From Nansenia antarctica (taxonomy: Eukaryota; Chordata; Actinopteri; Argentiniformes; Microstomatidae), in assembly GCA_963989245.1 (NCBI GenBank), contig OZ022341.1:59616531-59680530 (forward strand): a stretch of 64,000 bases of DNA. The letters are read 5' to 3'. Shown here piece after piece: positions 12,901 to 25,416 of the stretch. The stretch's first letter is position 1. The number at the start of each line of letters is the position of its first letter. The notes below the pieces were generated by a model. The model was not told the origin of the DNA, ran no database searches, and saw nothing but the letters and a program-made list of their open reading frames with translations. The translations under genes and the position numbers were made by a program.

Positions 12901-15900
12901 AGTGAAACCTATGGCCGGTTTTCATATAGCTGTACTGTAATGGTGTTGTATGTAATGTAATGTAGCTTCCATTAGCACAGAGAACTATGGAGGAGGGGTC
13001 ACTATGGACAGGAATAGTGATGGTGAGCTCATAATAGGTGGCTATCAGTGGAGGCTGGTGGAGGTAGAAATCGGAGGACAGGCTCATTGTAATGCATGGA
13101 ATGGAATGATACCATTGTTTGATACCATTCCTCATTCCGTCTCATGCATTTCAACAAGCCCGTCCTCCGATTTCTTCCTCCACCAGCCTCCCCTGGTGAA
13201 TAGACTAGTTAGGCCAAGATCTGTGTTATTCCCATTTGTCATAGCATAGATTATCTATCCTGAATAATTTTAAAAAGTCAAGTATTTAGTAAAGCTATGG
13301 TTGTGGGGAAGGATGTCAGTCATTTGGGTCAGGACTATTGATAGTGCAGTGATTTGCTTGTGTTTGAGAATGAGACCATTTAGCTGTGACACATACTGTA
13401 GACAATAATCATACACTGTGTGCTCGGCGTAGTAGCCTTGTCCTTGGGGCACGATTCAGGATGGTGGAGATGGTGGTACTGATACAGAGTCCCAGATATA
13501 CATACGGGAGAACTGCTGATAAGCCACTTTCACACAGGCTTAGTCATTCTCTGTTATCTCTCAGCCAGTGTACATTTTTAATGAAATATGAAATTGCATT
13601 TCTGGGGCATTGGGATTTTACAATTGCATTTCTGGGGGAATTGGGATTTAACGATTTTCCAGGGCAGAGCTGTGGGGAACATGGAATGCCATGTTAACTG
13701 ATGAATCAGGTGTCTTTTCCCCCCCTCCACTAACTGGAAGGGCAATTCTGGGAATGATATGTGGTTGAGCACCACTGTAAACAGATTTTTAATATGGAAC
13801 TGTAAATAAACCAGTGTGATGGGACGGCAGTGAATTTTCCTTGCAATTGCTATTATAAAGGTGACACAGACTAGTAAACAAGATTACGGGCTGGTTTCCC
13901 GGACACAGATTAAGCTTATAATACATTACACTTTCAATGGAGAATTGGCATTGGAACTGCTTTTTTTAGTCTTGGACTACAGTAGGCATACTGTATGCAT
14001 AATCTAGGTCTGGGTAACCAGCCCTAAATGCTCCCCAGGATGGAGAGATATATTCAAACCCCTCTTCTTCTTGTCAGATTCCTCAAGGGGGGAGAAGAAG
14101 GAGAGTAAGTGTCCCACCCCTGGATGTGACGGGACGGGTCACGTCACGGGTCTCTACCCCCACCACAGGAGCCTCTCCGGCTGTCCCCACAAGGACAGGG
14201 TACCCCCAGAGAGTAAGTACCACAGCCAGGTAACATCTTGGCACTGCTTGGGAAATGTGGAACTACCATATTTCAGTTTGATTCCATTCTTTATTTAATT
14301 GTTTTCTGGCTACCCCTTTTCACAAACTCACAAATGCTTGGATTCTTGTGTTGGCACATGAGGTGGTCATCCGTTCAGCATGGGGGGGGCTCTCTCATCT
14401 CTCACTCTGTTGACTGGCTGTTCAATCCTGCATGAAACTATCTCCACCATAAACCTCCAGTTCAGGGTTCGAGTTATAAGCTGAGCTTTGTGGGGGTCTC
14501 CAAAATAACAGTGCGAAATGTTCTCATGCACGCGCACAAATCATGCCCACACAGCGTTGGGACTTACAAGTTTTAATTAGCCATAGGCTACTCATTTCAC
14601 CACATCAACAGCACCACATGAAACAACAGCTATAAGCGATAGTCACGGGTATCTCGGCCAATAATTTTGATGTTTTTGCTATACAGTCCATTCACTTTCC
14701 CTGTTAGCACGACACATTGTCCACATCTCCATTTCCAGTGACATCGCAGCTGACATAAATAATCATGTATGCTCGTCCATGAACAAGCAACAAACAACCT
14801 TCCTAGCAATACGCGACATGCTTTATCGGTTATTTTAGATAATGCACATATTCGTTGCCTAGCAACCTAGATGCTCTATTCAGTGGCGTAGCGCAAAATC
14901 CCGGGGCCCCCCGCAAGGTGGCGGCGGGGGCCCTTTCGCAACGGAGTAAAAAGAAAAAAAAAGTGCGTTTTTTAGAGGCCGATGCGTTATTGACGTTGCG
15001 AAATTTCGCAATATGCACTCTACATTCTAAATGCTTGACTTAGCAAAAGGTACAAACAAGTGAGAGCAATAGCCTATAACTAAAACCAAATGGTAGACTA
15101 CACTACATCAGTAGAATGTATTATAAGTAGAATAGTACAAGCTTTATTTATTTTAACAAAGTGTAGTGTGCACAGCAGTGTGATATCTGTAAACATATCT
15201 GTAGACTCTCCGCTAAGGGTTGCCAGATGGGATTGAGAATTTCCAACCTAATCAATCTAAAAACGTCTAAATCCACCAAAAACCAGCCAATCTGGCAACC
15301 CTGTCTCCGCTGCATCAGAGTCTACTTGTTGCGTAAAATTGGCCAGGGTTAGTCAAATCCTTTGTTGGACATCTCGTTTCTTAAGTCCTGGTATATTGTG
15401 GCATTTCTTTACTGTTTGCCATCTGGTCTAGGAATACCCAGGGAGACGCAGACAGCAGAAGTAGAATAGAATAGTAGAATAGAAAAAGAAACAGCTATAT
15501 ATAGCCTAACGAAGCTGAATTATGTACCTGTATGATGCACTGACAGCCTGTGACTGTGAACCTGGCCGGACCCTGCCTTTCTGCCTGAGTTTGAGTATGA
15601 TGCTGCCCAAATAAATGTTATTGTTTAGTGCTGTACGCTTTCGTGGTATTATATTGTGTGAATTATCATCTGTATGTTGTTTTTCTTTCACTCGACTAAC
15701 CGCCGAGATAATACTTGAGACATGTACTTCCGTAAACATACATTTTTTTATTGGATTTTTTTACAATATCGGACCGACAGTCCCACATATAGCGGCTATA
15801 ATGTCCGAATAGAGAATCTATCACCACCTAAAGAATGCTTATTGTACTTTGTATTGTATTTTCGCTTGCTCATTTTCCTTGTGTCTCGCTGCCTACGTGT

Positions 15901-18585
15901 GACGTCAAAGTCATGTTGCTATTGGATACGGCTAACCATGTATATATATTTTAATATAGGCCTATATATTAAAATTAAGTTTGACACAATGAAGGGCCAC
16001 TTATTTTCTTTGTTTTATATATTTTTAAATTATAAAAAAAAAAAAAAAAAAAAAAATCAGGCGGTGCGTCGCTTGCGGGCCCGTCCGCTACGCCACTGGC
16101 TCTATTTACAGTTTGCATTGGCTGCGTTCGTAAAATCGCTTTGGAATCTGATCAGCTCTCATGGAATGCCTCTTGTCCAATCAAATGACTTGGTCCCTTT
16201 ATGACGTTGACCCAGTGTGCGCTCCGGTGTTCTCAGAGCAAATTTACGAATGCACTTTACATTGTGGCAGTTGATGCACCAGTGTTTTCGTTTGAAAACG
16301 TGGGATAGATTTGTCAGAGTGAGTATCAGTATTTACATGTTACAATAAGGTTAATGTAGCTAAAATATACATTCTAATTGTTGAGTTTATATTTGTTGGT
16401 TTGATGTTGTTAGCCTGAAGGATGTTAATTGTTAGGATGAAAACCCGAAACTTTCCAGGCTTGTCGACTCGGTCGGCAGCAGTGGCCTTTTTGGGGGCGG
16501 CATGATAGCTAGCTACTGAATGTTTTCTTCTCAATAATCACGTTCGCAAGCTCTCAACGATCATATTCTACTGCGCCCCATAGTGTCTTGGTGGTAAAGT
16601 GCAGGCACTCAAAGGCATACTGTCATTCACAGGAGATTAATGCAGGTGCGCGTAGTTCTTTTGGAAAACGTGTTTATTTTAGAATATTTATCATATAAAT
16701 AATACTCATTACATTGACATTTATGATCAAATAATGGTTGTGGTAATGTATTATTAGCGACCCCCACAGATGTATGATTTTACTGCTTTCATGGGAGCTC
16801 AGACCTTCCTTATGGGAGCTCAGCTCCCATTGGCTCCCACATAACTCGAACCCTGCTCCAGTTATATAAATATGACAATCAGGACATGATAGACTAGACA
16901 TTAGACATCACAGCTGGGCTGGTATCTGTCTACCATTTAGAATGCCTCTTACTCAGCTAACATGCTACAAGATTCCTCACAACATACCTTCTTTGAACAC
17001 CATTTCAAATGATTTTCTGTCACATGCATGATCACTGGTGCATGCCACTCTTTCTGCTAACTAATGTAGCTGAATGGACTATAACGTGTGTCTCTGGGTG
17101 CTCCTAACCCTTGCTATCTCTCTCACCTCTCCTTGTCTGTCAAAGTTCTTGCAATGTATGAAAATGTTCTAAAGTGCCCTACTCCTGGCTGCTCGGGACG
17201 TGGCCATGTCAATAGCAACAGGAACTCCCACCGTAGGTAAGTAGCTAACATGCTGGAAATGCAGCCAGGGCATGCACTGAGAGAGAACTAAATGAATAAT
17301 TGAACAATAGAATGATGTCGTAGAGAAGTAAGTAAAAATAAATTGGTTTATGAAAAGGTTAAAAGACGTGGGAGAGGGGTCTGTGGTGTCACTTATCCAT
17401 TGTTACGAGGTGAGGTATTTTAGCTGTAAGAGGACCACTAGCCACCGTCTCATAGCGTATATCAGAGAGCATGCAGAATGGAAGATGACTGCATTCCTCA
17501 AACTACATAAAGAACAAAGCACGTACACACAGGCATGCACACCCAAACTGTGCATACTGTATATAGGCGCACAGCAATACTACACTACACAAAGTGTGTA
17601 CACACACACACACATACCTCACTCTCCACCCGTAGTTGCTGCAGGCCATGTTATATAGAACACCTCCTGTGGGACTGGCACACACACTGTGTAGTCATTA
17701 GCAGTGTTGGGGAGAGGAAAACACAAAAATACTGTACATGTATAGCTTCTGTGTCTCTTATTTCTCTCCTTGCTGTTGTCATGGAAACTCTACTATACTG
17801 ACAGCAGTCCTTCTGTCAGCCTGTCACATGGTCCTCACAGATTTCCCAGCTGCTTTGAAATCTGTGTGTGTCTGTGCATGAGAATGTGTGTGTTCTGTGC
17901 TATATCAATTTTTCATTTCTCGCGTCTATATGAAACGATTAGGAGAGGCCCAGAGCAGTGCGTTTGTCTCTGTTTTGTTTGGGAGCGTGACTGATTTGTG
18001 TTTGAGAGAGAGAGAGAGAGAGAGAGACACAGAGAGAGAGAGAGAGAGAGAGACAGGGAGACAAAGAGACAGAGAGACTGAGATGGAGATGGAGAGAAGG
18101 GAGAATAAACAAGGGGAAAAGACAGGGAGCTGCAAACATGGAGACATGGAGAGAGTGAGGCACATGTGAGAGAAAGGGGAGAGGGGAATTGTGTTTTAGG
18201 AGAAAAAAGGGAGTGAGAGGAAGAGGGGATAGAGGAGTGCACATAGCAGGATGTTTTGAAGCCTGGTGTGGCACTGTGGTGGAGAATCACTTCTCCCCAC
18301 TGACTCTCCCAGAATTCCTGTGAAAGGACTGCGGTATCTGGCAGAGAGGATCTCTCTGAAGCTAACCAGCCCCCCCCCCCCACACACACACACACACGTA
18401 CACACACGCTACTGTATCTGCAAAGCTCCTGCTTTTCGATTAAGAACTAGGCCACATGAAATACATAATTCATACATTGGCCCCTCATATACCACTAAAT
18501 TTGCAATGCTGTTTAAATCAAATCAAATTTTTGTTAATTGACTGGATATGTGTGTAATCTGTGAGGCGTGTGAGGCGTGAGGTTA

Positions 18586-18616
<31 letters not shown>

Positions 18617-19332
18617 TCGTGCGTCCGCTAATTAGGCCTCACTCTGTTGTGTTGCATGGTGTTGCAGTCTCTCGGGGTGCCCCATTGCCGCTGCGGAGAA
18701 GATGGCCAAAGTCCAGGAGAAGCACCTACCATGTGACGGCGGGCCCAAGTCCAACCAGTCTTCAGACCGTGTGCTGAGGTACTCACTCAATCACTTCCTC
18801 ATCACATGACCAGCTCATCCATTCCTGAGCATTCCTTCTAGTGAATGTAACTTACTCACCCGCATCACTCTCTGCGTTTAATTCATATATCTCATAGATG
18901 TAGTTAGTACATGGTCAAATAATCTAGATACAGTGGATAGGACATAGCGTACTACCAGTCATTATGTTCTCTTACAAGTGAGTGCCCCTAATGGTTGAGT
19001 GAGGACTTACATCAGTCAGACCGCTCTCACCGCGTGCACACAAACACGGCCCCCCTGTCCATGGTTATCTTCCAGGCCAATGTGCTTTGTGAAACAGCTG
19101 GAGCTCCCACAGTACGGTTACAAAAATAACGTCTCCACCAGCACGCCGCGCTCCAACCTGGCCAAGGAGCTGGAGAAGTACTCCAAGACCAGCTTCGACT
19201 ACAGCGGCGGCTACGACAGCCAACACCCCGTCTACGGGAAGAGAGGCCTGGCCCCCAAGGCCCATGGACGAGACACCTCGCCCAAGGGATATGACGGTGC
19301 GCACACCTGCCTGCATGAGTGTGACCTACACA

Positions 19333-19382
<50 letters not shown>

Positions 19383-20031
19383 CCCTATCCATGGTGCCAA
19401 AGATCGTGGTTTGGTAATGGTTGTTTGTTGTTTTGCCATTCTGTATCTTGAGCTCATAGACATAAGCAGTACAGACACAGACGCTAGAAACATCCTGTCT
19501 CTATACAATACAGTAGTCGTACCGCATAGTGCAGGAGATTAGGTGATTTTTATCTCTAACAATCCAAGTTAGAGATAAAAATGGAATCCAGCTCATCTCA
19601 TTTAGCTCTGAGGCATTGGTGGAGACGCTGGATTAGATTTTCCTCATGCACTTTGCCTCAGCTCCCTGTTGAGTAGAGGGATGCTTTTAGGGCTAGGTTT
19701 CTGCATTCCACGCTCACGCTCTCCCTCTCGCAGTCTGCTGCCTGCAAACCCTCACTGTGAAGCCCAGATTCACCATCACACAGCTCCCATCCCTCTTGCT
19801 CACACACTCTCTCTCCCTCTAGCTCTCTCGCTCTCTCCATCTCTCTGTCTCGCTCTTCCTCAACCAAGAGCATTCTCAGTTGCTCACACAGCATTGGCCG
19901 TGGAATATCAAACCCTGCTATGAAAGACTTCTGTAGGTGTTGGCTAGTCATTATCGCTCAATCTATCTATGCATTTATCTATCTATGCATCTATCTATGC
20001 ATCCATCGATATATGCATCTATCTATCTATC

Positions 20032-20129
<98 letters not shown>

Positions 20130-20674
20130 CAACATTTTTCAATATTCTCTATCTATTTGGTCTATTTGGCTTCTGCTTTTGTACGGGTTAGGGTCTGTCT
20201 ATACTGTAAGTGTCTTCTATTTTTTATTTTTTGTATAGATTTTTTTCGTCTGTCGATGTGTATGTCTGTGTGGGTACAGTACGTAGCGGTACATGTCTGC
20301 TGCATATGAACTGTATCGCTGTGTGCTCCACTGCAGCCAAGCGCTACTGTAAGAACTCCAGCCCGGCCAGCAGCACGACGAGCAGCTATGCTCCCAGCAG
20401 CAGCAGTCTGAGCTGTGGAGGGGGAGGGGGCGGCAGCAGCGCCAGCAGCACCTGCAGCAAGAGCAGCTTCGACTACACGCACGACATGGAGGCAGCCCAC
20501 ATGGCTGCTACGGCCATCCTCAACCTGTCCACGCGCTGCAGAGAGATGCCCCACGGCCTGGGAGGCAAACCCCAGGACCTCCTCTCCCAGGTAGGTGACG
20601 GCGTCTCAGGCTCACGCTCACTCACTCGCTCACTCACTCACTCACTGGTGAAACTCGCTCCTCCTCTGCTCCTC

Positions 20675-20715
<41 letters not shown>

Positions 20716-20728
20716 GTCTCTCGTTCTT

Positions 20729-20773
<45 letters not shown>

Positions 20774-23700
20774 CTCTCTCTATCTGTCTGTCCGTCTCTC
20801 TCGGCTCTGTAATTGGTCTGTCAGTATACATTTGATTCAACAAAGGTATTATCTCTCGTCTTATTGCTGTTGTGACTCATTTAAGTGAACGGTGGGCCTA
20901 GCCTCGACTGAGTCATTGCCACTGCTTCTGAGTCAGAGGCCTCATCAACAAGGCCAGGCGTCAGATGCTTTTTCTGGCGCTTGATTTAAGCTCTTCTTAT
21001 CACAGAATAATACTGCTTGGCATGACACCCGGTGATTACTTGGCACATCTATTACACTGTGGGGCGAAGCAAGCGCCACGGGAGAAGCCTGGAGAGGTTG
21101 AGACAAAGAGATGTGCAGGGTGCGGTGGAGCCCGTCCTCAGGCTGGATCGATGATGGGTTTCAGTCGCGGAGGCGGCTCTCTCTCGCCTGCTTGCTCGAC
21201 TCCCATAACCCCCCCCCCCCCTTCCCCCCTCCCCACGCGCCCCATCACCCCCCCCTCCTCTCCCTCCTCCCGCGAGGAGACAAGGGTGACCTCTCTGTAA
21301 GGACAGCGTCTAGAGACACAGCGCTGCTCTGGCGTAGTCGCGCTGTGTGTGTGTGTGTGTATGCGTGTGCATGTGTGCAGCATGACCATCATCATCACCA
21401 TCAGAGCGCCTGGGGGATGAGTGTTATTCCCTGTACGTTCATCTTCACCACAGTGTGGGCTGCAGAGTGGGCAGAGCAGGAGGAGTAATTAGCATCTCTC
21501 TCTCTCTGTCTCTCTCATTCTCTCTCCCCACCCTTTCCTCTATCTACTATTTCCCTCTTGTCTCCCTTCTCTCTCTCCAATTTCCCTCATACAATCTTTT
21601 TGCGCTCTTTCCTTTTTTCCTCTCTTTATCTCTCTCTTTATCTCTCTCTCTCTCTTTCTCTCTCTCTCTGGCAGAGTCCTGATGGGGATGTGGATGACAA
21701 TAGCACTCTGGACCTGAGTATGAGCAGGCAGCCAGGGGGTCCAGAGGGGAGTGGTACCGTCCTGACGCCCCTGCAGCCCATGTCCCCCCAGCGGCAGGCC
21801 CTGCTCAACAGCAGGTGCTACCAGATGAGCGAGGCCGACTGCTGGGAGCTGCCCGTCGACTACACCAAGATTAAACGCATCAGCGACGATGAACATAAAG
21901 AGGTATGTGAAAGGACCACAATAACATCAAGGGCAATTTCTCGTGATTGTGATTCTATTTGTAATGTTTCTTAATTTCTTTGGATTTACTTTACTAAGTC
22001 TCTTGTATTATATTTCCTGTTGGTATTCAATTTGTGCATTGTGACCCTTAAGACTTATAATGAGAGTTTGGCAGCACAGGTAATGATGAATTGATTTGGT
22101 CCATAAGGAATGGAGTGAACACTGCCTCCACCTAACAGTCCTTGAATGACATCTAGTGGATGCTGCTGGTACTGCTTTTGCTCAGCAGAGCCTTTTGTGG
22201 TTGAGCGCACAAGTGGATTCATGCTTCATGGGATTCATTAAAGCTAGTACCATGTTATTAGTGCCAGATAGTAGATCATCTTCACACTTTCTCCTTCAAA
22301 TATCTGATATTACACAAAGCAACCCATGCAGTAAATTAATACATTTGCAGTGTCAGATTAAAAGTGCTAAATTGAAGGGTTTTAATCGTAAGAGTAATTG
22401 GGCTCTTTAATCAAGCATGGATTTCTACTGGGCATTAGCATGGAAATTGGGGGGCAGGGGGTTTCTATGGGAGAATAGCTTTACACCAAGAAATAAGATC
22501 AGCCAGCTGCTGAGTCTATCTGAAGCGTGTGGGATGTTTGAATATCAATCAGTGTATTTGGCTACACGATAACATGGAGTAGTCTTCCTATTTTTCATCT
22601 CTCCAACAGCCTGATGACATTGACCCATTCCAGGACCTCCTGGATGACCAGCACTACCCCAGTGACGTGACCATCCCCAGCCCCAAACACAAGTATGCCC
22701 CCTGCAAGGAGGGCAAGAAGGAGCTTGTCACGTAAGGCCACACAAGATATAAGATATTACCTGTACACTTCACAGCAAGCTTACATTCATACAGTCTTTA
22801 GTCAAATGTTCCATGAGCTAGTGACTGTACACACCCCTAATATGACCATGCTGTGTGTTCCCATAGTCTCTCAAGCTGCCAGTTAGCTGACAAAGGCATT
22901 CGCAGTATGATGACGAGTCCGACCAATTCACAGGACCTCAAGTAAGCCTGACGCTATTTCTCCAAATTGATGTGAACGAAAAAGTGATTGTATAGACAGA
23001 TCTCTAATGTTGTGTTTACAAACCGATATGCTCATAGGTGTAATTGAAACTGTTTCACCAAGTCTCCTTAAGTGACCCTGTCTGTCCCCTCTCCTCCAGG
23101 TGTCCCACTCCAGGGTGTGACGGCTCAGGTCACATCACCGGGAACTACGCCTCGCACAGGAGGTAGACTTGCTTTATACTGCACATGCACTCTCACACAC
23201 TACAGACCAACCCTTCGCAATCTAGGGAAGAGCAGAACAATACTAATGGCTTCATTGATATTTGTGACAAACCGTTGAAGTTCAACTGTTGAACATACCG
23301 TATGATATACAGTATTATGTTGTAGTTGATATATTATGCTTAGACTTCTCTGTTTTCGTTTCTATAGATAAGGTCTTACTGTACATTCCAATGAGTAAAG
23401 GGGTCAACATAGTTGGTTCTTGAAATCTTCTAATATGAACATTGCAGCTCTTTCTACATTTAGAACATTTACTGCCAGTCAATTGAAAATGTATTGATAT
23501 TACAACAATGCAATTAAGATGGTAGTGAACTGCACAAGACCTTTCCCATCCAGTCTGTCAGGTTGTCCACGGGCGAAAAAGAGCGGGATCAAGATACTGC
23601 ACAGCAAGGAGGACAAGGACGACCAGGAGCCAATCAGGTGAGAGTCTTGTGTGAACGTATTTTTAGAGGCCATAGTCGGTCATTACATTTCAGCCAATAA

Positions 23701-23984
23701 GCCATAGGAGATATTTTCTGCCTGCCGCAATAAGACTGTACTCCTCCTCCGGCTGGCTCCATCAAGGTGATCAGAATCAGATGGTCAATCATACTGGTCT
23801 GTTCTTACTGCATATCATGTTCAGATGTCTATCTATCTGTCTGTCTGTCTATCTATCTATATATCTATCTGTGTGTCTATCTATCTATCTATCTATCTAT
23901 ATATCTATCTGTCTATCTATCTGTCTATCTATCTGACTGTCTATCTATCTATCTATATATCTATCTATCTATCTATCTCTATCC

Positions 23985-24045
<61 letters not shown>

Positions 24046-25380
24046 GCGCAGACTAGACTCAAATTAAGGTTGGGACTCACTTGGGATCGTTTGGCATTTG
24101 GTAAAGTAGTGCCGTATTGTTAACCGTACATGACCTTGTGAATAATCTAAAGTTCATGCAGTGTCATTTCACCTTCGATCGCTACGCAGCTGTTGCAGCC
24201 ACCTCTATTCCTGTGTGGTTCGGTGGATCTACCATCAACATTAACATTGCAATCATAATTAACACTGACCTCAAACGCTGCCGGGGTGGTGCAGCCTGCA
24301 GACACGCTGTTCATTTTAATCAGCCCAAATGTCACTCTGAAGGGCATACAAATGCAAAAACCAGAGCTAAATGTCCATAACCCAGGGTAGGGGTTTCTTT
24401 GGCGCAGCCAACGTGATTGTAGAAGTCATTCTACCACGAGTCCCTGGGGAGAGGGCGTGATGCAGGTGAGGTGAGAGAGCCCCCCCTGACCCATGTGACC
24501 CACCCTCTCTCCGCAGGTGTCCCGTCCCCGGCTGTGATGGACAGGGTCATGTGACGGGGAAATACGCGTCCCACCGCAGCGCATCAGGCTGCCCCCTGGC
24601 GGCCAAGAGGCAGAAGGACGGCTACGTCAACGGTTCCCAGTTCGCCTGGAAATCGGGGAAGACAGACGGCATGTCGTGCCCGACCCCAGGCTGCGATGGC
24701 TCGGGTCATGTGAGCGGGAGCTTCCTGACCCATCGGAGGTAGGTGGGCCTCTGTGTCTCTGTGCCTCTGTGAGGGGAACCACTGTGTATACATACAGACA
24801 AAAACAGATTTATATATTGGAATTTTATAGTTACGAACTGGACGACTCATTCCAGTGGTTATGTGGCTTTATTCACCAGTCTCTCTGGTTGCCCCCGTGC
24901 CACCTCAGCCATGAAGAAAGCCAGAATGACTGGGGTAGAAATGTTGACAATCAAGCAACGAGCAAGCAAAGGTAATCTGACTGACCCTTCTAAAATGAGA
25001 AAACAGAATGCCAGCCCCCCAGCCCCCCCCCTTGACAAGGCAACGTGTTGTTCTCAGCAGTCATCGAAACTAATAAATCACCTTGACACCTTTTCCCCAG
25101 GAATAGAAAATGATGAGGAAATCAAACAGCTGGATGAAGAAATCAAAGATTTAAATGAATCAAACAATCAAGTGGAATCAGACATGATTAAACTCCGGAC
25201 ACAAGTAAGTTTTGAGTGTAATGGCACTTTTGAGTGTTTATACCAGCTAAGCTCCAAGTTCTCTCGTTCTTTAATTCTCAATAAAAAGGTTAATCCTCCC
25301 AAGCCACATCAAAGAATCCAGCATGCTCTTCTCCTTCAAAACCCATCTTTTTAAACAAATTTACAAATGCAAAATAAATG

Positions 25381-25416
<36 letters not shown>

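Larger units (their letters stand above)
11688..14077 (+). other. myt1l: myt1l intron with a MITE and a SINE-like fragment
   Basis: Intron of about 2.4 kb. It holds the 150-bp palindromic element at 13046-13195 and a (TAA)n-associated fragment near 12660-12735. I see nothing else distinctive in it. Confidence 0.75.
14463..16855. mobile_element. hAT-like non-autonomous transposon A (2.4 kb, host of two nested elements)
   Basis: The left end CAGGGTTCGAGTTAT (14463-14477) is matched exactly in inverted orientation by ATAACTCGAACCCTG (16841-16855). A perfect 8-bp target duplication CTCCAGTT flanks it at 14455-14462 and 16856-16863. The ends and the 8-bp duplication are hAT features. Removing the nested elements leaves roughly 1 kb without a transposase frame. 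Confidence 0.92.
19297..20336 (+). other. myt1l: myt1l intron with (CA)n, a hairpin and (CTAT)n
   Basis: Intron of 1.0 kb with (CA)n at about 19330-19378, a perfect 15-bp hairpin at 19546-19582 and a (CTAT)n tract at about 19967-20127. The repeated Ile/Tyr/Leu/Ser frames here come from (CTAT)n. Confidence 0.75.

Noticed and set aside
19937..20238. Ile/Tyr/Leu/Ser-rich membrane-like frames
   Set aside because: Products of the (CTAT)n microsatellite.
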